NCBI GenBank assembly: GCA_036971715.1
Contig: JAVHJL010000011.1
Coordinates: forward strand, 496,001-560,000
DNA: 64,000 bases
Source: Arthrobotrys musiformis
Lineage: Eukaryota; Ascomycota; Orbiliomycetes; Orbiliales; Orbiliaceae
Reading direction: 5' to 3'
In this document: piece by piece, positions 1-12,001 of the stretch
Numbering within the stretch: the stretch's first letter is position 1
How the letters are laid out: the number at the start of each line of letters is the position of its first letter
Notes under the pieces: model-generated
Database searches by the model: none
What the model was told of the DNA's origin: nothing
Seen by the model: the letters and a program-made list of their open reading frames with translations, nothing else
Program-made: the position numbers and the translations under genes

Positions 1-2740
1 TCCGGGTTCATGCTTGACGGTAAACGGTCTAAATCGAGTTATTTTCCCCAATTGAAAGCCATTTCGTAAGACCCGAGGGCTAGTACTATGTATAGTTAGC
101 TCTTGGTATTTTTGGTGGGGCTTGTATAGTTGTAGACGTTGGTTCGCTAAATGAAGCTAACTTTGGGGGCGAAAATTCTCGAAACAGTTATAAGGTCGAG
201 ATTTATGGCCGCTTGGGGCGTCACTTTGTTTGTTCGAATTACCCCGTCAGATCAGATTCTGACGTCTGTTATTGTCATAACTTACTCTCTGACTTGACTT
301 GACTCAAAACCAGTTGGTTGGGTTTCGAGATGTTGAGATTTCCTTGCGCTTATTGAGGGTGATTTGATGACATCGACGGCCAGCCAGCGCCATAGCCATC
401 GTTGGACGCCGTGCCATAAAAACATGACAGTCAGACCATATGTTCGCGCTCGTTTCCCTGTGCCTTCGAACTCGAAGCGAGCGCACAGTAATCGATCGTA
501 AGATTATCTATCTCACACACAAATCAAAATGTGGCCAAGGGATTCAAATGGGAAAAAAAAAAAAACTTCTTCTGATACATTGTTTGACAACGCTTGCACG
601 CAACGCAGGCACCACTGTCGTATTTCTTTATAAGAATAGTAACAACTTGCGAGATTGTCTTTGTGAATTTTTCCAAGCCTCTGCTTTCTTAGCATTTTGT
701 CACTGGGGGAAAGGGCCATGCAATGTTTGCCAACGAAAGGTCACCTTGCCTGTTGACCGGGCCTAGGGATACAACCCTGTTAATAGCCTTGACATGGGGG
801 ACAGGAAACTTTGGGCAGATGGTGGTGAGGTGGTACTAGTTGCTTCTCGAAACGCTTCCCAACCAGGAAGTTTGATGGGAGGTGCATGTAGACGAGAAAG
901 CCTTTAGGCTGGTGCGTCTATGCGTTCTGGAATGGGGATCCATGGAGGATTGTAGGCAGATAGTTAGAGCTGGAGGCATGATTGAGGGCATAAAAAATTA
1001 GGATCGATTTGTGTAGTTTAGGTTGATTGTAATTATAATTATATGATAAGGAAATTAAGGAAGTGGAGGCGGGATATTTGGTATTTGAATAATGGATAAT
1101 GGATTCACGGCGGGATCAATGGGAACGGAAGTCCTTTCTTTGTATCAGGTGTATCAGCTATAGAAGCGGAGATACTATAGATCCAAAAGACAGGAGGTTT
1201 TCCTTCGAGAAGCCGGAGTTGTTAGCGAACGTAATACTTAACCCCTATGGATAAAGGGACCGACAGGCATGGCTATGGCCTAGCCTTTCTTCCCTTCTTC
1301 CCTTCTTTCTTTTCTCGCCTTTCACAATCCCTTGTGTATGTGGAGAAAGGAAAAAATTAACGGAAGAACCGGAAGAATATGTAACACAACCATCACCGAA
1401 GCAGCCAACGGCTGAGAAAGTTTTTCCCTTTTCTCTCCTTTTTCTAACTGATGCAACCGGTCATGTGAAACGTACTATGTACGTGTAATGTATTGTACCT
1501 ACATGTCGATGGATAGATGGGGGGAGAGAATCTTGATCTGGGTATACTCTGTAGTTCAGTAGCATAATACGGTGTGAGTGACAGTTTGCCAGCTCACAAA
1601 ACGATCGGGACCATCCTTTTGCAGAAGACATACATATATGTACATACGGACGTACATACATACATACATATGTGCATTTCGTGTCGAATCCTAGAATTTG
1701 GCAGTGTCAAAAAGAGAGTTTGCAAAAACGTTTGATAGTGACTTAATACTTCCTAGTAGGTTTGTGAATGGACTGCACAGTGCACAGCAGTCACAGTACC
1801 ATAGCTAAGGATAGTACCTCAGAATGTCTGGATATGCGTGTGTACGTATTGTACACCCCCTGTCGGCGTCCGATGGCTTGCACCCCTTCGATCGACCTTT
1901 GGAGGACCGACTGGAATGTGCATACCTAGTCTATATCTAATGTATCTATGTACTCCGTAGTACCTCGTATATTAGCATACTATAGTATGGCCATATGTAT
2001 TCCCATAGCATAAAGACGAAGAAGCAGAGGAGGTCGTTTTTGCGGTTAGCGCTATTCCATGGCGGTGGTGGTGGTGGAGGTAGTGGTGGTTGTGGAGGAC
2101 AGTATGCATATTTGCTTCTGTTAAGGCTTAAGGGGGTGAGATCACGGTCTTGGCTTCCGACGGCAAAAGGTTGAAAGCAACAGGGGGGCCAACCCAGATC
2201 GGCGCCCGGGGTCAACGCAAGCAGACGTCCGTCCCCAACTCAACCCAGCCCAGCCCAACTCAACGCAACTCAGCTTTCGGCTTATAAAGGTGCCACGCTG
2301 TCCCTTTCCTTCGCATCCATCCTTCCCCAGACCATCTCCCACCACCACCGCAGGCCCAGCAGGACCACCACCATCAACATCGAATAAAATCAATCGATTC
2401 GACTTGACTTGACTCGACTCGACTCGACTATTCGCAGAAGAGAACAGAAAGGGACAGGCCAGAAAGTCGCTCTTTGTTAGTCCAAGTCGAGTTAACCGTG
2501 CACCAGACAAGTACAAGTACAGCCTACCTGTGACTAGTTTGGTTGGTATAACATCATATCTGGGGCAATCGCAGCCTTTCGTGCCGTTCCTTGTCCCGTT
2601 CTGGTCTGATATATAAAAAAGCATACCACACTGGGAAAGCGTTCTTCCTCGTGGTTGTGTGGACCGGACACCCCCCCCTTTACCCCCCGAAGAGCTTAAT
2701 ATATCACACACCCCTTCCCAGCCCGTTCATTTCTGTGCGG
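1..2740. other. Non-coding 5' flank, including hacA upstream region
   Basis: No ORF here has a recognisable domain, intron structure or homologue. The stretch holds microsatellite-like tracts: a GGT-rich run near 2060-2097, CCCAG/CAACT-rich DNA near 2236-2270, and a GACTT/GACTC run at 2401-2429. A TATA-like TTATAAAG lies near 2282. The last several hundred bases before 2964 are pyrimidine-rich and probably contain the promoter and long leader of hacA. Confidence 0.5.
2401..2429. repeat. Pentanucleotide microsatellite (GACTT/GACTC)
   Basis: Six tandem units of GACTY lie in the region upstream of hacA. A shorter version of the same motif occurs near 292-305. It is a simple repeat with no evident function. 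Confidence 0.8.
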
Positions 2741-2752
2741 ATGACTCTTTAA
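2741..2752 (+). promoter_or_regulatory. Minimal upstream ORF (Met-Thr-Leu-stop) in the likely hacA leader
   Basis: An ATG at 2741 is followed by two codons and TAA. No other ATG lies between it and the hacA start at 2964. Leader truncation that removes an inhibitory uORF is reported for Aspergillus hacA; whether this uORF is within the transcript here depends on the start site, which cannot be seen from sequence. Confidence 0.4.
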
Positions 2753-2963
2753 ACTCCCTCGCTTCTCTTATAATAATAAACGATTCCTGATCAAAAAGGG
2801 GCGCAAATAATTCCTCTGAGATCTCTTCCTCTTTCCTTTCCACTATTCACCTATTACCGGAAAACCCTCCCGTATAGACATCATCGTTGATACATACACC
2901 TATCATTTCTTAATTTACACACATACAAGGACAATATCAATATCAATATCAATATCCAACAAG

Positions 2964-4033
2964 ATGTCTACACCATCTTCTGTCGACTCGTCCCTGTGGG
3001 ATGCCGACAACTATGATCTCCTCATGAAGACCATGACTCACCCACCATCGCCACCACACACATCTGACAGTGAATGTGAGGCCATGTCTCCAGCTTCAGA
3101 CCTTCCAGCCAGCCCTCTTGAAGACAAGAAGGAGTCCGATGAAAAGAAGCCGACAAAGAAGAGAAAGTCATGGGGCCAGGAACTCCCCACTCCCACTACA
3201 AACCTCCCTCCCAGGTATGTATAAGTCTAGGCTACAGTTGTCAGTATTTATGTCTAACTTTCGTAAAGAAAACGCGCAAAGACCGACGCAGAGAAGGAAC
3301 AGCGCAGAATCGAGCGTGTCCTCCGAAACCGTGCCGCCGCGCACTCTTCTCGTGAACGTAAGAGAGCCGAACAAGAGGCCCTTGAGAAGAGGAAGAAGGA
3401 GATCGAGTCCGAAAATGAGGACATGAAGAGCCGTCTTTCTCAATTTGAACAGGAATTCGCAGACCTTCAGAAGAAGTACAGGCAACTGGAGCATAACTAT
3501 CTCCTTGCCAAGGCATACCTTCCTGCCGACTTCACCCCAGTCTCTATTCCAGAAGACAGCTCGATTTCCTCAACCAGCATCTCCATGTCTGATGTCCAAG
3601 CCCTGTCTCCTCAATCGCTCTCCCAATCCCCCGTCGTCAAGGCCGAAGATTTGACACCGGTTTCCCTACCTACCCCTGTTCTCATCCAGACACAACATCA
3701 TGCTACGATGTTGTGTAAAGACCTGCAGTGTCTGCTGAGCAACACGGTAGCGACGGCGACCTCGTCTCTTCTTCGTCCCTTGTCGGCGATTGGTCAGATT
3801 GGACGCTCTTTGATGAGAACATGACCATAACTCCCGACTTTCTTGACATCGCAGCAACCCTTGAGGAAACAACTTCTAGTGTCGTCGCACTCTGCGACGC
3901 CGATACCCTCCCGGACTCCGCCCTGGAGTCGTACTCCATCGGATACGACCTCTTCGGAGACGACCCCTCCAAGAAGCCCACGCTCGACCTCGAGCTCTTC
4001 GCCGCTCTCGGCGCCGAGGGCGTAGAAATCTGA
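2964..4033 (+). CDS. hacA: bZIP transcription factor HacA/Hac1, unfolded protein response regulator
   Basis: Nuclear activator of ER chaperone and secretory genes, switched on when Ire1 splices its mRNA. Exon 1 is 2964-3214; a normal intron 3215-3268 (GTATGT, branch CTAAC, AAAG) precedes the second exon. The protein starts with an acidic/proline-rich region, then a basic region around residues 84-117 (key run NRAAAHSSRERKR) and a leucine zipper to about residue 165. Without Ire1 splicing the frame stops at 3824 (268 aa). Removing 23 nt (3703-3725) moves translation into a new frame that ends at 4033 (330 aa) with an acidic, serine-rich tail containing GDWSDWTLFDEN and ending LELFAALGAEGVEI. 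Both frames being open across the site, and the two Ire1-type hairpins, make the assignment firm. The known Aspergillus and Trichoderma introns are reported as 20 nt, so 23 nt is a variation to check. Confidence 0.95.
3690..3733 (+). promoter_or_regulatory. Ire1 cleavage hairpins and 23-nt unconventional intron of hacA
   Basis: Hairpin one: stem 3690-3699 pairs with 3707-3716 (10 bp), leaving a 7-nt loop ATGCTAC at 3700-3706. Hairpin two: stem AGAC 3719-3722 pairs with GTCT 3730-3733, leaving the 7-nt loop CTGCAGT. Ire1 cuts after the third loop base, a G, in known substrates; here that is after 3702 and after 3725. The excised 23 nt changes frame exactly into the downstream open frame. The second loop fits the CNG|CNGN consensus; the first has A instead of C at its first position. 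Confidence 0.88.
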
Positions 4034-5260
4034 ACGGACAACCCCAAAGTTTTCGCTTTTTGAATTCTTTGATTCTTTTTTCTTTGTTTTTCTAGTTTTG
4101 TTTCTCGCCTGAACGTTTCTATTCTTCGCCAGTTTTCTTGAACCCATTTAAGAAACACATCTCCACTTGGTTCGTATATTTCCCTAATACTCCATTTCCA
4201 TTTTCTTGATCATGGATAGGTTTTTTGTTCTTGTGCTCGTTGGTTTTTTCTCGGTGCTGGAATTGGAGTTCTCGCTCTTCGTTTTGCTCTTCTCGGCTAT
4301 CTCGACTCGCTTTTCGGATTATTCTTCACTTTGTTGGGTCTTTGGGGCTACTGCGCGCTTTTTAGTGTGTGGGTTGCATACACCACACTTCTCTTCTTTT
4401 CACCCTTTTATCATCTGGATCAGTTTCCTCCGTTTTGAGGACCCATCTCGAGCATTGATGACCAAATACTCCCTATCACACTGCTGTCTCAGTTTATTCC
4501 ACTTCAAATTCATTTGTGCGCGCGATCCATCGGCTTAAAAAGCCCTTCGGTATATGCTGCGACGGTTTTTGATGTGTAAATCTTTGAGAATACGGCATTG
4601 TCATGTGGGAAGGGCGTCGATGAAAGTTTTGGGGGTTACCTCTTGGGATTCTTTGATCGAAGGGAAGAGTTGTAGTGGGACCAAGGTCTTGATCGGTGGA
4701 GGGTTTTCTGGATGAGCTGCAGTGGGATCGGCTTTGAGAGGGCAGAAAGTGGGGTTTGGCGCTTTGATCTGGTGTTGGGCGAAACTGATTGGTCGGGACG
4801 GGATCGTCTATGGTCTTGGATTGGGGGGGAGCAGAGAAGTATTCTGCCAGTGGGATGAAAGAAAGCGTAAAAGAAGAACCACGAAACCTCTAAGGTTTTG
4901 AGGAATGATTCTACAAGAAAAATAATCGTTTGTCTGTGTTCTGTTTCACTATTTCTACATGGAGGGGATGGAGGCAAGTATGATAACATATCCTTGGTCT
5001 TGAAGAGTTCTCCTTCTTTTATCGTTCCTTTTATGGAATGAGGATTATACCACTTGAGCGACCTCTTCGTTGAGGCTACGCTTAAGCAGCGTTTTTGAAC
5101 TTGAACTTGGACAGGCTTTGAGGGTTTCATACTTGACCGGCCAAACAAACAAACAAACCTGATCTTCATAGATCAACCAGTGGGGAATGAAAGTAGAAGG
5201 ATTGATGGATGGAGGTGGATATAGGATTGGATGATACTCTTCTCAATACCTTTTTAAAAA

Positions 5261-5296
<36 letters not shown>

Positions 5297-5785
5297 CTGG
5301 AGTTTTATTAGCGGAGTTTGCGGTTTGCTTTGGGGGGCCAAAAAATGATTCTTAGATAGCTCATTGTTTATAAGCCTATAGCTAGTTCAGTCTAGTCTGT
5401 GGAATTGAATTGAAAATAAAATATTTCAATATTATTCATACTTTTCTTCGTCATAAAGTTTTGATAGTCTGCCGTGCTTGTACGCACCTGCTGTTGCTGT
5501 TGTATTTGGGGTGGGTTCTCAAGACTTTGAGAAGTGTGCACGCTGCATGCATTGGCAAATGTAAAGTTATCCTTGGCTGGATCCTTTGGTCTGCATATCT
5601 GCGGCCGTGTCCCAGAGCCAGCGTGTATATGCATTGGATCGCGTTTCCTGAGCCTATATGTAATACACGATGCGGCAATGATCGACGTGTGCTAAGTGGG
5701 TTATCCCTACGCATAGTTATAAGAATAATTACCCTTCCATCCCCAAGATCTTACGAATTGCAGCTAAACGGCGGCAAAACAGACA
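4034..5785. other. Intergenic: hacA 3' region and F-box gene upstream region
   Basis: No supportable gene. A T-rich tract follows the hacA stop and is probably 3' UTR. ORFs here are in atypical composition and show no family signature. A run of 32 T lies at 5263-5294. Confidence 0.5.
5263..5294. repeat. Poly-T run (32 nt)
   Basis: Uninterrupted homopolymer between hacA and the F-box gene. The length may be affected by sequencing error. It might mark the end of a retroposed or minus-strand polyadenylated sequence, but nothing adjacent supports that. Confidence 0.9.
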
Positions 5786-7384
5786 ATGACGACACAACCA
5801 CCACCAAGACTGTTCCCTCATTCTCGGCTACCCCCTGAAGTGTCGTTGGAGATAATTTCGTTATTGCCCCTTTGTGATTTGAAGTGTTTGTCGAGATGTT
5901 CGAAGGAGGTGAGGAGGTTTACTATAGTGGAGGTGTTTGGGGTGTTTAGGTTGTGCGATGAGTCTATTGCGTATTTGAGCGAAGGGGGGGGTTGGGGAGG
6001 GGTGGGAGCTGAGGGGAGCTGTTGGGGTTATTCGGTGAGTTGATACATTGATTCGCCCATAGTGCTGTAGTACGAGATATAAGAACAGTCTTTTGCTAAA
6101 TTGTCTTTATAAGATACGTGTATGTGGCCTTACCCCGAGATGAAGACGCCCGCGGGCACGTTACCCGCTTCCGCGAGGCCACCGCCGCCCTCTCGAATTT
6201 CTCTTCTCTGAAAACTCTAAGGATAGATATTTGGGCGGGGCGTCTAGAGAATCGACGGATACTGGCGTCGGTGTTTCGGAAACTGGTTGGGTATGGGTGG
6301 TACGATCGGTTGAAGTGTTTGATGATCCATTTGAAGACTTCTACCTTCCCTATTGACGATCTTGGAGCGGGGGATTTGGAGTTTTTGCAGGGCAATGTGT
6401 GGGGTAGTACTATCAGGTTGCCGAGGGACTTGGAGGAAGTCCGCGTGGCGGATGAGGTGGCGAAAACGTGCAGGTTTAAGAGGAAAGAGGGATTGACCAG
6501 TGAGAGTTTTTGGGGAGAAGCTTATGGCCTCTTTAGGCACTTTCGACAGCGGGGTGGCGAGGTTGCGGACCGTGGAGATAGTGGGTAATGTTTTCTTGAC
6601 GAATGAGAATTGGAGGAGTTTGAGGCAGAAGTACTGGGAGGCTAATAACAACATCATGTCCGGCGAGATGTTGAGGGGGATGGTCAGGTATCCCACAGTT
6701 ACGAGGTTGAAGATCGATATTGCGGGATTCAGGAAGAGGAATCTGGTGGAAGTTACGATGAGGTTTCCGGCGCTGGAGGAGCTGGTTGTTTTGGTGTGGC
6801 TTGTGGATTCCTATGATGATAGAGATATGATACCGAGGTATGGAAGGTATGACGTCGTCTGGAAGGATGTCCTTAGTCTCAAGAGGTTGAAGAAGGTGGT
6901 ATTACCGTGGCCCTTACACAAACTGGCTGAACAAAGCATGGCCAGCAATCAAGACTTTAAGAAACTGCCGAGGGGACAATTGAAGGAGTCAGTGGCATGG
7001 TGGATTGATAGGAAGAAACAGAGAACGGATCATGTTATGCTCGAGAATGTCACATTTGAGATGTGGGACCACAAGGAACATAGGGAGTTTTTGGACTTCC
7101 AGATCGAGAGCGGGAGGGATACGGGGGATACTTCAAACAACGATGGTATTACTTGGAGAGTGGAGCATGGACAGCGCAACTATACTAATATAACTAAGCT
7201 GTGGTCACTGGAGCAGGGAGCTGAGAGGGTTACTGCTGACAGCTGGGAGGCTGAGGAGGAACCCGTAGGGAAGTATGCACACGAGATTGAGATGCTCGAA
7301 GAGGAAGAGGAGCGAGATGATTTGGGCTATGGGCGTGATTATGGGGGGGTAGATAGCATTCGCTCTCACAATTGGGAGGAGTAG
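5786..7384 (+). CDS. F-box domain protein (putative SCF substrate adaptor)
   Basis: The N-terminus (LPPEVSLEIISLLPLCDLKCLSRCSKEVRRFTI, about residues 13-46) is a fungal F-box, which binds Skp1 and delivers targets to SCF ubiquitin ligase. The rest is a leucine-rich, repeat-like C-terminal region of the kind found in fungal F-box proteins, ending in an acidic stretch. My model has exons 5786-5970, 6114-6499 and 6537-7384, giving 472 aa. Intron 1 (GTATTT to TAAG) was chosen because it is the only donor tried that joins the frames; a stronger-looking donor GTGAGT at 6035 does not. Intron 2 would be only 37 nt (GTGAGA, branch CTTAT, TTTAG), shorter than every other intron here; a frameshift is the alternative. 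The target is unknown. Confidence 0.65.
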
Positions 7385-10300
7385 CTGCATATGAATCCGA
7401 ATTTTGCATATTTATGTTATTATTTTACGGCTGCAGTTGAAAGGATTTCCGTCTCGAAACGTAGGTCTAGATCCATTCAACATGTCAATTTAAAGCTGTA
7501 TAGCGGGTGGGTAACACTCGAACGGTAGCTCGCAAGTACTAGTACTACTCGGCTCGAACGAGAGCTCGAGAGCCACAGCTTCGCCTCCACCATAAGAGGG
7601 GAATATCACAATTGTACAGTCTGATATTGGATTTGGCAGGGGCCATTAAGAACATTTATGAGGGTACTCCTGTGATGAGTTTATGTTACTGTCCGTTATA
7701 CTAGTTTCTTGCTCTTGAAGACTAAAGTGAATGGAAAGCTTTGAAAGCCATTCAGATAATTATAATTCAAGGCATCACAAAACCATTTTCTAAATACCGC
7801 TTTAGGGTTAACCCGGTGAGTATCTTTACCAACTACGGTGACTGTAATCACAAATCCTTCCTAATTAGGAACTGATTATCAAGTTTCCAACAACCTACAA
7901 CACGAAACAGCCTCCTTAATCCAATCCGGCGGCGTAGGACCAAAAACGATCTAATTTGTTCTATGCCCCCCAAAAATGGGAATATGCTATCCTATTAAGA
8001 TATGTACACGGGATCTAGCAAAATAGAGGGCTTGGATGATTAGAATATACTTTTGAACGCGGATTACGTCTTCGGGAACTCTCCAAAGAAAACACGGGCG
8101 AGAGCACGAGGGCAGGCAACAGCTCGATATTACAAAATAGCGAAGCTATATGGCATAGTTAGTACTTGCCGCGAAAGGGGAGTTCTGAGAGATATCCGCG
8201 TCTACGTAAACGACGAGGCTTGTATCGAGAAGCCACCGTTGAGATACACGCACCCGGGCACTGTCGCCAACGGGAAGAACATCAAACGCATAACCGATGT
8301 ATACGACAAACTCGCGCTGACGGAAACAGAATTCTGCTTCGATAAAATGTTATATATATGACATACAGTTCTGCCTAACGATCTGCTGAGGATAGTTCGT
8401 GAGCTGGAAGAATGTAATTGGCTGGAAATCCTACTTGCTAAATCTGAGGGAAACCAGTTGAAGTCAAAACCACTGACCGGACTCCGGAGAAAGAGAAAAT
8501 ATGCCATCTGACCAATGTTTCTAACAACTAAGGGTCGGTAAATGCAGCCAGATCTAATCGTTATCATTTTCAAATGTTTGCATGCTGTTTCCAAAGGCTT
8601 GAAGAAGCGGCCGCGGCAGGTCACTACTGCAGAATCCAAGGGTTCCTCCGCGGATTTGGAATTTTTGAGACAACTGTTACCAAAAGTAGTCTAATCGCTA
8701 GAATACGCAACCTTCCTGGATGTCCTCAAATCGGTATGCATGTGGTGTATCGATATCGATGATATTATGGAAACCAAAATCAAGAAGATAACAAATATTT
8801 TCCAGCTCGCTTGAATATTTCGAATTCCGCGAGCAGATTGAGGTTTGCTAAAAACACTCAACCATGAGTGATTGCAAGGAGGCTCCTCCCATTATCAACA
8901 CCGGGGTACTTCCGTTACTTCAGCGAGTGAGTCTGTCGGTAAAAACGGAAGCCCAGGGCATGAGTATGGGTGTGCCCTAGCTACAATATGGAGTGGGTGC
9001 GTGGTTGTTTTTGTAGTTCAACACCTATCAGCGCTAATATATATGAAGGTCTCATGTGCATGTTTACTGTTGGTATTTAAGAGAAATACAGCAGAAATGT
9101 ATTCAGGTATCGTTATCTACTATGGTATTGTACTCAGTTCTTTATCTTGTTCGTGGCGATCTTATAGGATAGCGGCATGGTACAAGGCATGGGAATCTGC
9201 ATGATATGAGTGGGGAGAAGCAAAAAAAGCCAACAACGTAATAAGCGGATTCTTTGCTGGACGAGTTACACAACAGCGAGCCTTTGCATATGTGTAAATA
9301 TGTATGTAATGTAGGACCGCGCCAAGGAATGCATCGAATGAGCGTTTTAAGGACCGGTCCTCGATCGATCCTGAGTCAGCTGTGGATGGATAGGTATCAA
9401 GGCCTGGTGATATTACTTCATGTCGGATTTCCCCAATTAGGTGCCAGGATTTTATGAAGGTCTGATGCTGATGCGACGCTGATTGATAATAATAATAAAA
9501 AAAAAGGTGGCTTGATATATATGGGTATGCATGCCCGCCCGCCCGCCACAATAGGCAATATTCTTGAACCTGCATTCCAGAGGGAAACTAGCGCGCATGC
9601 AGTTGACGATGATAAAGCACAGTAATCCGAGGAGTCAATCGGTCGGTGTGTACTGTTCCTGCGCCTGAAGGAGTGATATCCCTTGGTAGACGCATGCAGG
9701 CCGTAGTCACCCCCCTGAAACCCGCGGACCATACTTTTTAAATTTTTTTCCCTCGTTCTTTTCTTTCTTCTTTTACATTGAGTGTATGTGCTTCTCCTTG
9801 CACTATAGGTACTGCACCTGCACGGTATTGCGTGTATTTGACCATATTGTATTCTTCGATTCCTTTTGTTTCATTGCATGGATTTCCATGGGTGAACTGA
9901 ATCAAGATCTTTGAATCTTTCTGGGGAACATTCCACACAGCACGTTGTTCGATCTAGCATTCCGTTCGTACCCCTCGATTGTCTCTCAGAGTGCGTCAAA
10001 CTCAGCTGTCAAAATACATATTTCAGTATCTTCGATCTTCTCTTTCTTCTGCGAGGTCTTCTTGCTCTTGTGCCTGTGCCTGTGCCTCGCCGTGTTCGTG
10101 GGTGCCAGCGGAGTGGATTTGGTGGTTGTTTGAACTGTTGAAATTGTTTCCAGTTGCGACTTCGATTCGCCCGTTTTGGCGCTTGGTGGTCAAAGCTGGT
10201 TGACCTGGAAAGCCCCTTACTTTAATTCGCCCGCCTTCCCACAGCCAATCCTTCCTCCACAAACCACATCAACCACATCGGCCATCAACCACCACCACCA

Positions 10301-10851
10301 CCTCCACCATCACCATCATCACCATCATCACCGCCATCGCCATCGCCATTCTCACGATCCGCTATCGCCCTGGCTCAAGGGCTTCCGAATTAGTCAAAGG
10401 GACAGCCGTTTTCAGACCAATCGACCAAACAATCAAATTGCCTTTTTGTTTGGCGGTTGTTCGTTGGGGCTTCGAATTGCTGGTGCAGCTGCAGCCCGCG
10501 TGGGTGATTTCCTTGGCCTCGAAGGACCTCCCGACCGCCGTCCCCGACAATCGATGAACATATGAAGCCGGGGTCACAGTCCAGGTACCGTCCATAGACG
10601 ACTAGCAGGCGCAATACCTCCTTTGGTTTCGAAAAACAGCATTTGCCTTTTACACAGGGATTCCTGGATTATCAGCTTGCTTGGACCTTCCCTTATTCAC
10701 TCCTTCCCTCTTTTGTTCCTACAAACAAACGTTTTAAATATATACGCTATTACCACTGCTATTATTACTATTGCCCTCCGACTGTTCCTGTTGTTGCTCC
10801 GGCCGGGTTGCTTGCTGCTACTCTGCTCTGCATTAATAATCTCTTGCTGCT
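7385..10851. other. Gene-poor tract and long upstream region of the Erf4-like gene
   Basis: ORFs near 8053-8361 and 8202-8639 overlap on opposite strands and show no domain or splice structure, so I do not call them. The last 900 bases are pyrimidine-rich, with a CAC/CAT/CGC trinucleotide tract at about 10287-10350, and look like the promoter and leader of the next gene. Confidence 0.45.
10287..10350. repeat. CAC/CAT/GCCATC trinucleotide tract
   Basis: Imperfect trinucleotide repeat upstream of the Erf4-like gene. Read in frame it would give a histidine run, but that frame has no other sign of being coding. Confidence 0.7.
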
Positions 10852-12001
10852 ATGGCCTTTACCCTCTCCGAAAACGACTCTGGCGTATCCGGCTTTAGCA
10901 CCAAAGACAATAAATCCAGCATTCATCGCCTCTCCTCTAACCGTCCTTCCAACGAGATGGCAACGAATACTACTACCACTGCTGCTTCATCCATCGCCGA
11001 CACGCCCACAGGGAACCGCAAGTCCATTTCTTCCTCCAAGGAACCGGTGTCTCCTTTTCATCCGCCCGGCCAACTCCAACACTCCCGTTCCGAATCTGTG
11101 GATCTTGAACTCGAAAGGGGCCTGAAACTTGACGACCTCCGTCAACGTCGCGCCCAGGAACTGCCTCCCGTCTCGCCGATTCATAATGGACACTCCCGCG
11201 ACGGCTCTTCCATCCATACCGAATCTTCAACTCCGTGGGATCCGACTCACCCTTGTTACCCGCACATAAACCCTCATGTTCCACCGAACTCGCCGCTGGC
11301 AGAATCAACCAAGATTATCCGAATACCCCGGGATTTTATGATTCATGGCGATGTTAGCCCGGCCTTTTCCAACACATACCCCAAAATTCTGGAACCGTAC
11401 CTTGGCGAGGAACGCTTTCGGCTGATAGTGAAAACAATAAATGCTGAGCTACACGAAGCCTTTAATCCGTGGAACTGGCGGAATTGGGTGGATGCTGGAG
11501 TCGGCGTCTTGACATTGTGGTTTGCTGAGGATATATTCGGAACAGAGGCGAAAAGGCGGTTAAGGAAGATCGAGAGTTTCTTGGAACAGCAGAATAAAGA
11601 GATGGAGGGAATTCTAGAGAAACTTCGAAGAGGAGAGACTGTGGAGGGAGAAGAAGGACGGGTTGGTAGCCGGGAGGGAGAAGAGGGACCTGTGCCGATT
11701 AGTGGACTTGCAAAATTAATTCCACTGCGGAGGACAGGCTATATGAATGTAAGTTTTTGTTCGACCCTTCCTTATCGATGGCGATAAATTCCCGGCGGGC
11801 CTTGGAATGTGATAGATCGGTATACTAGAGAAGGGTATGTGACGCTAATTTATGTGATATTAACAGCTGGATATCCAAATACCAAACCCCTTCACTCCCG
11901 AATCAGAGTTCGACGACGACGAGATGGGAGAATACTCTGCACAACCAACGCCCCGGGACACTGGTGCTCCAACTAGCCCAAGGGATGGAATCCCTAGCTA
12001 A
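10852..12001 (+). CDS. Erf4-like subunit of Ras palmitoyltransferase (Golgin A7/ERF4 family)
   Basis: Erf4 binds and stabilises the DHHC enzyme Erf2 that palmitoylates Ras at the ER/Golgi membrane. Exons 10852-11748 and 11867-12001 (intron 118 nt, GTAAGT, branch GCTAAT, ACAG) give 343 aa. The first 150 residues are low-complexity, rich in Ser/Thr/Pro. The conserved domain spans about residues 155-265: IIRIPRDFMIHGDVSPAF, then PYLGEERF, then the signature FNPWNWRNWVDAGVGVLTLWFAEDIFG. A coiled, charged segment and a short acidic tail follow. The start is the first ATG of the open frame. Family assignment is firm; the partner DHHC enzyme is not in this window. Confidence 0.88.

Noticed and set aside
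4636..5169. 177-codon minus-strand ORF downstream of hacA
   Set aside because: No domain, biased composition, and located in hacA 3' flank.
8053..8639. Overlapping ORFs on both strands (102 and 145 codons)
   Set aside because: They are shadows of each other and neither shows a motif, start context or splice site that would favour it.
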